Origin: Cryptomeria japonica
Taxonomy: Eukaryota > Streptophyta > Pinopsida > Cupressales > Cupressaceae
DNA: 64,000 nt
Reading direction: 5' to 3'
NCBI RefSeq assembly: GCF_030272615.1
Contig: NC_081414.1
Location: 826,798,896-826,862,895, forward strand
Of this stretch, positions 11,404 to 23,180 are shown in pieces. The translations under genes and the position numbers were made by a program. How positions within the stretch are numbered: position 1 is the stretch's first letter; the number at the start of each line of letters is the position of its first letter. A model generated the notes under the pieces. That model searched no databases, was not told the origin of the DNA, and worked only from the letters and a program-made list of their open reading frames with translations.

Positions 11404-12734
11404 AGTTTGAGAACAGTATTGCCTAGAAACTCCTCTATTATTGAAATTTTAAGTGTCGTTTCAATATGTTACAGTATTTATCGATCTCGAATAGCATCTC
11501 AAATCAGAAGTCCTGGGAAAAATCACGAGCTCTCGACATGTTGTAATACTGTTTCCTAATTTATGGAACGGAAAGGGGTAATATGAAATCCTATAGACCT
11601 TTGAATTATAAACCCAAATGCCATGGACTGTGATTAATTTGTTTTATAGACAAATAAGTTATAGTTGATTTTGCTATTTACTATTTAAGTATGTTTTCTT
11701 ATGAAGAATGATAATCGATATTAAATGAGAACATGATAAAAATTAACGATTATGGGAGATGTTCAAAATAAAAATGGAACTTATTAAAATATGGTTAGCT
11801 AGGAGGACCACCTCCATTAGGAGAGATAGAAGGTGGGTGGGAGGGCTGAGACCATCTATGAGTAGCGTGATCTTTGGAACCTTTAGGTTGAGAATGTTTA
11901 TTCATAATTTGTACCCACAAGGTAGGGAGGGATTAGGGGTTGGGACTCTAACAATCATGTAAGGGGCATTAACCCAATGGTCAAGAAGCACCTATAGAGG
12001 TGCAACTGTCAGTACAATTTTATGAGCACTAGATCTACATAAGTACATTATATAAAATCATAGCTTTAATGCATACAAAAAGTGAACATAAGTTGAATGC
12101 TAACATCATATAGTTTTCACAATCCATATTAAAGATATAAACAAATTTATGGATTCAGTTGTGTTTAATTTTTGTCAACAAAGTTTCAGATCGAACTTCC
12201 TGATCCATCATCATGATAAGGTAGCCAAAGAAGATAGAAATGACAAATTAGTAGTAGAGGAAAAACTCTCAATATAAGAGGGTATAGGGTAGAGGATGAT
12301 AGGTATGAAAGGAAGGGAACCAAATTCAAAATTAAAATGAACCTTTACAATATGAGAACAAAAAAAAAGATTGAGACAATGAAAACAAATAAAGAAACAT
12401 AAAATAAACAAAAAGGATAGAAATGTGTAAGGATTAGTTTTAATATATTTTTATATATTTACAAACACATCATCTAGAATGAACTCATGCAAGTTTGGTT
12501 TCATCTCCTTGGATTTTAGGTAGGAATGATAACTTTTAAAATGTTCTAGATTTTGGTTTAATTGTTGAGTGGTTTAAATAGTAAAATATTATTGATTTTT
12601 TTAGTCGTATTTTAACATTATCCCATTTTGTTGCCTCTAGAACTATAAAAGAATAATAGGGTGCCTATAGACATTTTTTAGTTATAATGCTACATTTCTA
12701 TCAAATTTGATTTTTTTGTAGGTACACAAATAAT
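11404..12734. other. Downstream of the P450: AT-rich, no gene
   Basis: The P450 3' UTR must lie in the first few hundred bases, but no strong canonical polyadenylation hexamer stands out. The rest is AT-rich with short chance ORFs. I see no transposon termini or RNA gene. Confidence 0.5.
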
Positions 12735-13944
12735 GGGTGGGTGCAAGAAGTTGGGTCCCAATTCCGCAAAAGTCTGCAAGCAAAAAAGTTTGCCCCTAGA
12801 AATGAGTGCCTATTTTTTAAGAAACGGACACCCATTTAGCTTCGGAGCCCCGACCCATAAAAATAAAATAGGTGCCCGTTTAGGATCAGACCACCGTAGA
12901 GAAACGAGTGAACGATTTTTAGAAATGGGCACACGTTTATAAATACGGGTCCCGTTTCTAAAAAAATGTACCCGTTTCTAAAAATGGGCAAACGTTTCTT
13001 AAAGTACTATAAATTTCAAAATGGGTGCCCATTTTTTGAATTTTAAATAACGGGCGCCCGTTTCATAAATATGGAGCGGGAAACACACCTATGCCTCGAT
13101 TTTGGCTTCGAGTTAGGCTTGGTGGGACAAAGCCTATGCTTGGACCTCCAAAAAAATGGCTAAGGCACTGGAATACTATATTTTTGCCTTGCCGTAATTT
13201 TTTGAAGGTCTTCGTTATCATATTTTTTGATGAAACAAAAACCCATTAGAGTTCTCACAATCCTAATTTAAAAAATGTAAATTTCATAGTGATATGATTA
13301 GTTTTACTATTTTTGCAGTATTTATTAATCAAAAGTGGTACCTAAATGTAAAATTGTGAGGTTTAGTAAAACTTTAATAACTTTTATTTTTTTAGGTTTT
13401 TTTGAAAATAAATTATATGACATCAATCTACATACAATTATTTTGAAGATTAAAAAATGAAAAATGAAAAAATATGAAATTTTCATCAAATTATGGTGGT
13501 CGTACACTAGATGTTTTGAAAATGTACTTTATAGTGAATTAAAAATTAATTAAAAAAAATATATTGAATAAAAAAATAAGAAAAAATATTCTCATCAATA
13601 TTTGGTGTCTTAGGTATCTTTTCCCAGAAGGATTTGCAAACATTCATTTATTTATGTCAAAATATGGTGGTCGTACACATGTGTGGTATGGTCCTGAAAC
13701 ATGCATTTTAAAAAAGTGGTTTTAAAAAATGCCTACTAAAATTTTTTTCTACCATGTGGGTATTGAATTAAATTACATATTTGAAAATTAGACTCCAAAC
13801 AATACATTTTCTATTACTAAAGTTTTTTCAGATTCAATCTCTACATACCTCAAATTTTGACATCAATCGACATAAAATTCAAAAAATAGGGAAAACACTT
13901 CCACTTTTTGCCCAAAAGTGAGACTCAACTACTTGCACCCACCG
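12735..13944. mobile_element. Non-autonomous DNA transposon with about 26-bp TIRs
   Basis: The left end (12735-12760) and the reverse complement of the right end (13919-13944) agree at about 22 of 26 positions, including the shared core GGTGGGTGCAAG. The bases directly outside are TAAT on both sides (12731-12734 and 13945-13948), a possible 4-bp target duplication. No transposase ORF is present in its 1.2 kb. The left third is unusual, being packed with variants of CCCGTTTCTAAAAATGGGC and containing the perfect palindrome AACGGGCGCCCGTT at 13049-13062. ATGGTGGTCGTACAC is repeated at 13493-13507 and 13664-13678. The superfamily cannot be assigned safely. Confidence 0.65.
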
Positions 13945-15480
13945 TAATAACTGATAGACAATATAACAATCATCCTAACAAGTTGAAATATTATAAGCTA
14001 TTTAATATTGTTTTGAGTTAAAGATAGTATCGATATGTCATAGCTTGTTTAATTTAAAGTTCATACATGTTCATAACATATGTCTAAACTCAAACGTGTG
14101 CTTTTAGTTTTTGAGCTTATCCCATATCCCAGTATGATAGATTAATGCTTTCTACTAGGTCATAGTTTTAGAGATGAACTTCTACTATGTATTTGTTATA
14201 CACTATCATTACATTATTACAGGGTTATTTAATTAATAATATATTTTACAAACAAAAAAATTCTTTGATCTTCACTATGATACATTGGAGGTATATCTTA
14301 AAGATAGATTGATTACCTTGTTTATAAGTAAACTACAAGGTGAACTCTATGCGATTATTCTTTATAACTTCTGGGTAACTTAAACATTCTATGCATATGT
14401 ATTAAAATTATATTCATTCTATTTATTTCGTCATAGGAATTATGATGTTAAGCAATGCATATTCTCATAGGTAAGAAATACATATTCTCATATAGGTATT
14501 TAATTGCTTGGAAAAGATTGATTCATATCTTTTTATGACTTTTTTTTTTTGATAGACTTGTTTATAACATTCATTTTCTAAGTGTTATCTCTATAACAAT
14601 TAATATTTCTATTTGGATCTCCTTAAATTTAAAAATATAGTTTCAAGTTGTCAATATTATTTAGACTTAAAACGTTTAGTTATGATATGTGTGCATACTA
14701 ACTTTGTGCATCTCAAAACCTTTTCTTTCTATTTGGTTCTTTGAAACATAATATTAGTTCATTGCTAGAATATAGTATACGTCACATAAGCAATTATTCT
14801 CACAATCTTAGTATATTTTTGTTTTAATAGTGATACTTGTGCATATTTGAATTAGAAGTTGTGCATGAAATTTTCTTTCTATTTTGGTCAAGATGAGAAG
14901 CTATACCTTGTGCGTATTTTAAATTATCAAGTGTGTATTTAATACAATAAACATGTTTTATGTTTCTGTAGAAAGGGTTGGATGATTGCATAAAATCAAG
15001 CTATTAAATGTGAGGGACATGTACATAATATTTTGGAATTGGCTATGCGGCCATCTAAAACGTCAATTGTATTAGGAGAAATTACAATGCACACATTTTT
15101 CTTTTTATACAATTGATGACATTTTCGTTGATTGCATAACCAATGCCTAATAATTTATGTATTTTCTATTTGCAATAAATTAGATTGACTTATATTCAAT
15201 GTTCACCTAAAATTTGAGAGTGGTTGGTGTACTTTTAAATGACATAATTAGTAGTTGTATTCACTTTTGTGTATTGATGACACATGTTAAGTTAAACTAT
15301 AATTGGTCAACATTTTTTAATTATTTATTCCAAATAATAATGAGAATATATATTCTATTATTGAAACATATTATGACAAGTACCTTCACAATTATTGAAA
15401 CATGTTCAACTTGTAGATACTCTCCCCTAAACAATGATTACATATTTGATATAAACAAAATTGATTCAATATTTAAATGA
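13945..15480. other. AT-rich intergenic stretch
   Basis: No coding region, repeat boundary or RNA gene can be supported. Open frames here (for example 15214-15480 plus) have the composition of chance ORFs in AT-rich DNA. Confidence 0.5.
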
Positions 15481-15525
15481 GCAAGAGTTGCATTGCAGTG
15501 AAGTTCCTACCAAATGCCGACAGGA

Positions 15526-15632
15526 CAAATTTGAAAAAATAAGGATCGAATTCCATTTAAGCAAGAAAATTTGGAAAAAAGAAGAATAGACTTTGCATTT
15601 GGTAGGGAAAATTTGAAAAAATAAGGATCATC
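15526..15632. repeat. Short direct repeat pair
   Basis: AATTTGAAAAAATAAGGATC occurs near 15528 and again near 15611, about 82 bp apart, with similar flanking words. This suggests a small local tandem duplication. Confidence 0.6.
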
Positions 15633-15795
15633 TTCCACGTAAGAAAGCAAATTTGAAAGAATTTGCAAAATGTCAATGGTTTAATCGATTTACTTCGATT
15701 TGCTTTGAGACTGATTTGTAAAATTTAATAGTATAGGAGTTCAATAACTTTGGATTGATATAATTGGTACATTGAGAGAATATTGACATTAACAG

Positions 15796-16093
15796 TTTAT
15801 AAAATCCCAAGTCAAAATGTTCAAACTACATAGGCAACAAAGATTGACCAAAAACATTATTTTCTTTTACCAAATTTTGGAATTTAATTTTGTGGAAAAC
15901 TGCAACATGGATGACAACTATCAAATATAATTTATGACTAAATTGATTTTTTTTAGATTGGCACCACTCAAAAGTTATCAACGAATTCCAAAATGTTCAC
16001 TCATAAAGTACAAATAATCATTTCCACGCCTATAAAATCTTGAGTCAAAATGTTCAAACCGCATAGGCAACAAAGATTGACTGAAAACAATCA
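15796..16093. repeat. Direct repeat of about 57 bp, 237 bp apart
   Basis: The word GTCAAAATGTTCAAAC, then CATAGGCAACAAAGATTGAC, occurs at about 15812-15852 and again at about 16049-16089 with few differences. The spacing suggests either a tandem duplication or two ends of a small decayed element. Confidence 0.65.
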
Positions 16094-16245
16094 TGAACCT
16101 TCAATAGGTGAAACTAGTTTTAAACATCTCTTTAATAAAGATTTTATTGTTTTTTTTGCTAAATCTCCCTATTTCTTTAGTTATCTTTTTCAGTCTTTTT
16201 TCCTTTGGTGCTAGTAATTCATTGAAAAAGTTTAAACCCTAAATT
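16092..16245. repeat. Dispersed repeat R1, copy 1
   Basis: This copy starts near ACCTTCAATAGG, continues through AAACTAGTTTTAAA and CTTTAATAAAGAT, then GCTAAATCTCCC and a T-rich stretch ending in ATTCATTGAAAA. A second copy in the same order lies at 42640-42795, and a rearranged partial copy at 21868-21990. No coding capacity; the family is unknown. Confidence 0.65.
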
Positions 16246-17220
16246 TTTTAAATGAAATTTATCAATCCAAATTTAAGAACTCAATGACAAAGTTATTTAT
16301 TCGATTTTCATTAATCAAAGCATGAAATTACAATTTTGCGAATTTGAATTTGCTTTGTCCTCTATTTTTGTAGTGTTTGATTAACCCAACGCCCTTGATG
16401 TTCTTGATTTATGCTATTAAAAATTCCAAATAAGAGAAACCTTATTGGAATTGTCTTCTACCTAAGTATCTCTCCCAAGCTATGCCCACATACTTTTATG
16501 CAAATTGCTAAATATCTTTGTTCTTTCCTTGCAGTTGAAAAGCCCTCTCATTATATCATAGCCAATTCTTTTCCAATGTAGGCTTCAATACTTCTCCTTT
16601 TTATGCAACATATATACCCACATTTCAACACATGTTATCCTCTTTGTTTACTTGTTAATCTGTATTAAAGAAAATGTTTGTATCTGTCTATGCTTCCACA
16701 TAATTTCATTTTGTCTTCTTCTCTTCTGAGCACAACTCCACTCTCAATGTTTTTATTTGCAATCTACAAATTTATTTGTTCTTTCCCTCTATCAATTTAG
16801 GTGTAGTCATCGTCTATTAATCCCTATGCAACAACCCCTCTTCTCTCTTTATTTTGCATTGCTCTCTCTTTAATCATTTATCTTTGCAAATTATAATTCT
16901 TCATTTTTGTACCTAATAAGCTTCCAATGCAAATTTTATCGTTAATATCCGATCTTTTCCTCTGCCACAATTTGGGCATTGATTTCCTTTCTTTTTAAAT
17001 AAATCTTTTATTTTATAAACTTTTTATCTTCTTGTGCATAAGGCCATACTCATCTTTAACATTTAGTATTTTGACTTATATGAAGATAACTTCTACCGGT
17101 TTGCCCTAGTATGCCTAGGTGATGGAGGTAGGATGCCCCCTCGAGAGATTGTTTGTGCATTGAGGGCATGAATGATCTCTCCAAAGAAGCAGAATGCTAG
17201 ACATGAAAGATGAAGAATGA
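16246..17220. other. AT-rich intergenic stretch
   Basis: No feature recognised. The region is T/C-rich on the plus strand with no convincing ORF. Confidence 0.45.
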
Positions 17221-17530
17221 TTACATGATGACATGAATGGATTTGATTGGATAGAAGGAATGGTTAGAATTATTTGTGGATTGATTGAATGATTGATTTG
17301 ATTGATTAACAAGACATGTGATCAGTTTGATTGATAGGATTGATCAGATTGATTTGATTGATAAGATTGATCTGATAAAGATAAAGCTTGGTTCCAGGAA
17401 GGACACATCCTATGTAAGATAAAAATGATCAAAACATCTGGTTTTAGGAAGGATGCATCCTGTATAAGACAATTGAGAGATGATCGTGTTTGGTTTTAGG
17501 AAGGACTAATCTTGTAAAAGACAATTAATT
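17220..17530. repeat. GATT-rich tract and degenerate 60-70-bp tandem units
   Basis: 17220-17365 is a run of TTGATTGAT-type words. It is followed by three imperfect units built on GGTTTTAGGAAGGA...CATCCTGTATAAGACAA between about 17390 and 17525. A related wording (AGGATGCC...TGTAGGAGCGATGTATCC) returns at 18290-18375. Confidence 0.55.
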
Positions 17531-18544
17531 AATGAAACTTAGATGAAAGATGAAATATGAGGAAAGTGGAGGAATAATTGATTGATAGATATAATAGTTG
17601 ATACGAGAAAATGATAGAATTATAGATGAAAAGATTAGAATTAAGTGATGAGAGAGATCATGTTAGATGAAAGAATGATTAGAAAGAATTGAAAAGGTTG
17701 ATCCAAGAAAAGATACTTGATGAGAGAATGATTTCAAGAGATAATCAGCATGATGAAACTCATGATAGAATCACAAAATTTTGTGCCTTTATTTTTTTTT
17801 AGTGCAACATTTTCATCATTGAGCCTTATTATGTATCAATAGAACTTTGTACATCAGGGTATAGGGATCCAAGATGTAAAGATATCACATTGCAAGAAAC
17901 AAACATGAAGCAGACAAAGAATGAACCCTCCATTCTTGGAATAGTTGTAGGGGTCGAGGTATGTGTGGTGGTCATAAGCATAAATATCCCTAACTTCAAT
18001 TTTTTTATAGGATACCTACCAAATGAATGTACCAATCACAGACACCCACCGGAACTATTTCCCCAGAACTTCATTGGTTCACACCACAAATAACAAACAA
18101 AGAAAAGGATCATGCCCATCATAGCTCCTCTAGTCACTTTTGAATATCCTTGACTATCATACTACGCGATCTAACATAAATCGATAAAATATTAATCAAT
18201 GAAAGATAACACAAACTTGACCATACAAGGCAGCAAGCATACTGATCTTCTTATCAAGGATAAGTGTTTCTAGGATGATTGTTTGATAGGATGCCAATTG
18301 TAGGAGCGATGTATCCTTTAGGACATGATATCTGATAGATACTTGTTTTAGGAACAATGTATCTGTAAAGGCATGTTGTTTGATAAGGATGTTGATGACT
18401 GATAGGCTTTGATCGGTTAAATTGTAGACTAGCTTGGTAGTTTGTCTGTTGATGCATGTTTTATTAAGCTCAATGTTTAAATTTATTTTGTGTTTTGTGT
18501 AAGTTGAAATGCTTGTTGTTTGCAAAAGATAATTTATTTTGAAT

Positions 18545-18980
18545 TATGATCAATATATTATTTTTGGATTTTTGATTGCTTTATGATGTTTTTGGATTTT
18601 GGTATTTTTAATTTTTCGATGTTTTTGTTTGATTTTGAATTTTTCGATGTTTTTGTTTGAGTTTGATGTTTTTCGATGTTTTTGGTATTTTTTGAGATCG
18701 TATTTGAATGTTTTTTGTTGATCTTTGTGCTTTTTGATTATTTTTTGGTTGTTTTTTTTACTCATTTTTTGATGTTTTTGGAATTTATGTTTTTTGACAT
18801 TTTTGGTATTTTTTCAGGATCGTATTTGAATGTTTTTGGTATATTTTCAGGACTTTTTATGATTTTTATAATTTTTTCAAGACTTTATCTGGATTTTTAG
18901 GATTATTTTAGGACTTTATCTAATTTTTAGTATTTTTTAAGGACTATATCTGATTTTTAGGATTTTTTCAGTTATGCCCC
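18545..18980. repeat. T-rich degenerate tandem array
   Basis: Imperfect repeats of GATGTTTTTGG/TTTTTCGATGTTTTTG (18575-18800) grade into repeats of AGGACTTTATCTGATTTTTAGGATTTTT (18840-18975). Two copies of GGATCGTATTTGAATGTTTTT-like wording (near 18696 and 18820) suggest a larger repeat unit. Apparent ORFs here are artefacts of low complexity. Confidence 0.6.
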
Positions 18981-20187
18981 CAATATGCAGACCTATTATG
19001 ACATGATGATCTAGGCAATGCATATGGAGACAATGAATTTTTGATATGAGATATTAATGCAAAATGCATGATGAAGATACAATTATTATTTGCACAAGGA
19101 TGATTGTTTGTGTCTTTCATTGTGAAATGCACTAATTGGATTAAAGGTGCGAAACATTTTAGAGATAGGAGTTCAATCCATTCTCAGAAGACCTTAGACC
19201 ATCCAACCTAACACACTTTGTAACCAAGATTTATGAATGGAAGTGTGGAAAACTTCTCCATCAATTCTTGAAACTTTGATCCTCTTTTGCCCATGTGTGT
19301 GCAATTGAATTTATTCCTACCCTTATAACCATTACAGATCCTTGGAATCTTATGTGACTAGCTCTGTGAGCTATTCTAACTTCAAAAGCATCCCGGATAG
19401 AGCCTCGCTGCCAATCAAATGCTTATAGGTTATACACTGTAATATGTTGAATATTGCTCCATTTCCAACAAGCATCCATAACGCTAATCGAGTTACTCAC
19501 ATGTTCACATAGTCAAGCTTTTATTGCACTTGTATGCATGATATTTTAGATATATATCTCTGCTTATTTGCCTTGATATTTTGATATCGATTTGGGCATA
19601 GCACTTTTTTCTTTTATTTTCTTTCCTTGACTTGTATGTAATGAAACCTACTTGGGTATGATAATTATAGTGGCAGTGAAGCAGAATATTGGATTTTTCA
19701 CTAGCCACATGACCAACTAGGTATTTGTAATGACTTAGAGCTATTGATTAATGTTTGAGAAACAATAATTGATAGATTCTGGGTAACAAGACTCGATAGT
19801 GAAACCTCTACACAACCATGGATAAAGATCAATCATAAGGCGACATTGAAGATGAATGACCTAAGGCTTCCTAAAAACTTCATGAACAAGTATCTAGGAA
19901 ATGAGACAACCTTTGCTCCTTTCAGTACAGACAGGTGAACAACTCAAATAATCGCCTTCTTTTATTGATTCAACTATATGAGAAAGATAATGATATGCAG
20001 GTATATGTTGTGCAATGATGATATGCAATCAACTATGATGCACTCTGAAATAGAGATCTGCAATGTAATGCACTAAAGAAATATGCAAATGAACCCATCC
20101 CTTAGATGTAATATCTTTTTAGGTGCATTTTGTTCATAGGGTTGATATGAATTTTATGTAATAGTTCATTGGTCTTTGTTTAAAGAG
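18981..20187. other. Unassigned stretch
   Basis: No gene or element is recognised. Composition is closer to the coding-like DNA to its right than to the T-rich array on its left, so it may belong to the same decayed element as 20188-21818. Confidence 0.35.
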
Positions 20188-20640
20188 TTAGATAAATCTA
20201 TCTTTTTCAATAAGATATTCAGCTGGGTGTTCATGTTCGGAATCTCCAATGTCGATTTCCTTAGATTTTGGATTTTGTGGACCATCAGAGGGAAATATAG
20301 CTCTGACACCCATGAATTTAGCTATAGCCTCCTTATTTTCAAACCAATCCAATTGTGGTTGATCTTCTTGCCCCCAGTCTTTCAAGTGTGATTGTATGAG
20401 GCAAATAGATTCTAGTTCCAAAGTTGTGAAATGAGCGTATGTTGTGTTTGTTTTTATTGATGCACTTGAAGAGGATGATGAAACCAATCAGGTATTGATC
20501 TCATTAACTGGTGCTATGCTTATTTTTGTCAGTACATTGGCATTTGATGATGGCACACATATAGTTGTTGATAGATTTTTCTTTGCAGTATGATCTGGAT
20601 TGGTGATTTCATTTATAAGGGGTTCATGAACAACTTGTGT

Positions 20641-20890
20641 AGAGGGATTGGGATCATGAGGGGGACTAGGAGAAATAATAAGTTCATTTGATGAGTGGAA
20701 TTCTTGTGAGGGATATGGAGGATTATGATATAGTGATGATGAGATGGAGGAATCTTGATGAGGGGGACTAGAGGGATTGGGATCATGAGGGGGACTAGGA
20801 GAAATAATAAGTTCATTTGATGAGTGGAATTCTTGTGAGGGTTATGGAGGATTATGATATAGTGATGAAGAGATGGAGGAATCTTGATAA
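20641..20890. repeat. 129-bp tandem duplication (43 codons)
   Basis: The word AGAGGGATTGGGATCATGAG begins at 20641 and again at 20770. The following sequence of about 120 bp is nearly identical in both copies. The 129-bp period is a multiple of three and would have kept the minus-strand frame. Confidence 0.85.
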
Positions 20891-21659
20891 GGATTTGGAG
20901 AAATAATGGGATCTTGTTTAAGACATGAAGGTGAAGAAATACCTTGATATTGACTTGGAAAGAGATTATTAGGAAGGATGGAAAGGATGTCTTGATAATT
21001 CTTAGGAGGTGGATGTTGATCAGACTTGAAAGAACATCTTGCTCTTGAGACAAAATAATGGGGGGATCATCATAAGATTTTTGGTCAGTGGGATCCTGAT
21101 CAAAAATTGGGTAGGATGGGAAGGTTTGTTCTTGGTTGGTGGGATTTTGATTTGTTTCATGACCGATTTCTTCTAATTTTGGATTATCCTTTTGACATGG
21201 GAAAGGAGTTTGGATATGCATGGGAGATTTTTGGAAGGTTTCAACACTTTGGCCTTATGAGAAATGACTCTGAATGAGACTCTCTAAAGTGGGTTTTCTT
21301 TGAAATGGAATATATGGTGGCATTGGATCTTGGATTTCTAAAGTATGGAAAGGACTAGCATCATGACTTGGATTAGATTGGATTTTTATTATGGATAGCC
21401 CTTGGGAGATTATTTTATTGAATAGAGATGGTGTGGACTGCTCTTGTGTGACTTCGACGGATAATAAAATGGCAGAAAATATGGAGGCTACTTGAGGTGC
21501 AAAGTCTTGATGGGAAGAGCCATTACTAGACATGGGCAAATGATCAAGTTTACTGATTGTGTAATTGGTATTGACATAATTTGTGGTCCTGAGAGTTGTG
21601 TTATTTGTTGTATTGGTTATGGAATTGCATTATTCGATGATGAAATGATGGGTAGATAT

Positions 21660-21757
21660 GATTGATTTGAACTTTGGTTGAATGGGGTTTGATTTTGGTT
21701 GAAAGGGGTTTGATTTTGGTTGAAAGAGGTTTGATTTTGGTTGAAAGGGGTTTGAAT
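21660..21757 (-). repeat. 21-bp tandem repeats encoding NPFQPKS
   Basis: Four to five units of GGTTTGATTTTGGTTGAAAG-type sequence. On the minus strand they read as heptapeptide repeats with Asn-Pro-Phe-Gln-Pro-Lys-Ser. The period of exactly seven codons suggests expansion while the frame was still used. Confidence 0.8.
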
Positions 21758-21867
21758 GTTGGGTTGATGTGATTGGTATGATTGATATGTTGGGTTGAAA
21801 GAAAAAGAAGGTTGACATGACTCTAATGTTGGTTGAACTGAAGTAGGAGCGATTTTATTGAAGAATG

Positions 21868-21990
21868 AAACTATGTTTTAAACAGCTCTTTAATAAAGAT
21901 GCAAACTTGTTTACAAAGGTGAACCTTCAATAGGTGAAACTAGTTTTAAAGAGCTATTTAAAACTAGTTTCACTTATTTAATAAAGAGCT
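21868..21990. repeat. Dispersed repeat R1, rearranged copy with palindrome
   Basis: It contains two CTTTAATAAAGA-type words and a perfect inverted repeat of GAAACTAGTTTTAAA (21936-21950 and 21957-21971, loop GAGCTA). It abuts and probably truncates the left LTR of element H at about 22010. Confidence 0.6.
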
Positions 21991-22009
21991 TTTTAAAATT
22001 ATGTAGCAG

Positions 22010-22677
22010 CATGCGAGCAAATATGTATGCTTAAATGCCCAGTTATAGAATACATTCTGAATTACAATCCATTCCGACCTCTCAGAGGTGTTCTAATCAC
22101 AAATAAATAATCTATATCATAATATATTTCTACAATGCTCCTAAGAATTAGATACAATAATATATAGCATCCAAAACACATTCAGATTGACCACAAAAGA
22201 TTACATTCTCAAAGATAGAAAAATGAAATGCATACAATAGGTTAGACCCAAAGTGTGAAGATCTCCTCTGCTTAGAACAAGAATGAAGTGCAGAACACCA
22301 AGGAAGGTCAGCCAAGGGCCTAAGAACATCGTGTGTGGTGCCAATTACATCTGCAAGTCAAGAAAGAACTTTGTAAGAGAAGAAATCTCCAACTAGCCAA
22401 TAATCTCAAACTACTCCGGGAACCAAGAAACAAATAGTCCAGAAGGGATAAGTTGTCGGAAAAGAGTCCAAATGAACTAAAAATCAGGAACAAGGAACAA
22501 GGAACAAGGAACAAGTCTGGAAGCCAAAAATTTGGTCCACAATGGAAAATGAACAACTGCTAGAGAATGTCAAAAGAATCATAGAAGATGCAACATAGAA
22601 CGAACAAGAACAAAACTGAAAACAAATATTTTTGGTTGATACAAGATTGCTCATCGACCAAGGATGCTCTTGCATTA
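22010..22677 (-). repeat. Element H 3' LTR (truncated)
   Basis: It aligns along its length with 24911-25552: both share AAGATTACATTCTC, CACCAAGGAAGGT, CAAGTCTGGAAGCC and AAATATTTTTGGTTGAT in the same order. About 150 bp at its outer end are lost at the junction with repeat R1. Confidence 0.8.
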
Positions 22678-23180
22678 GACACCTCAGGTTGAAAAATATG
22701 TTCCATGTGAGGGAACTCATGAATATCAAAAAGGATTTAGGATATAGATCCCATGCTCATTCCTAATCCAAATATCTTCCTTGTCTATAAATTTATTTCT
22801 TCTTACCTCTTCTAATACATCAACTAGATTCTCAAATTTCTTCTTCTCTTCTCTCTTTCCTTGCTTCACACTTGCACGTTGTCTCTTACCACCACTTTCC
22901 TACAATTCCGATTTACTTCCTCTATCAAAATTCATCTTATCTGCCACCATAATTCTAACTTTACTGCCATCCAGTACCACCTTGCTATCAAACCCATCAA
23001 CAAGGTCCTTCTTCAAATCCATACCATCCTCTGCATCCCGCTTCTCTGCACAACAACTCTTCACTAGACTCAAATTCTATACCTCTCCTTTTCCTTCAAA
23101 GAAGACAAAGTAAACTTTTGCCCATCCTTCTCAATAGTGATCAAGTTTCTTCTACAATCATAGATAGCTCTTCTATCAAA

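Larger units (their letters stand above)
20188..21818 (-). pseudogene. Unidentified degenerate coding region, minus strand
   Basis: Minus-strand readings form a series of open blocks: 21818-21630, 21539-21255, 21221-20613 and 20487-20188. The first is built of NPFQPKS heptapeptides. The second and third are Pro/Gln/Ser-rich with acidic and DPTDQ-like stretches. The last reads as a more ordinary sequence (LELESICLIQSHLKDW...DQPQLDWFENKEAIAKFMGV). The block at 21221-20613 drifts into a low-quality frame, so frameshifts are present. I do not recognise the family. A gag-proximal region of a decayed LTR element is one possibility, a dead host gene another. Confidence 0.4.

Noticed and set aside
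12733-12942. Plus-strand ORF of 69 codons at the left end of the TIR element
   Set aside because: It consists of the repeated CCCGTTT modules and TIR sequence; it is not a transposase fragment.
18196-18900. Lys/Asn-rich and Phe/Leu-rich ORFs on both strands
   Set aside because: They arise from the T-rich tandem array; both strands read open because of low complexity.
22781-23113. Plus-strand ORF of 110 codons rich in Ser/Leu/Phe
   Set aside because: It is the antisense of the element H internal region, whose coding direction is fixed by gag and protease on the minus strand.
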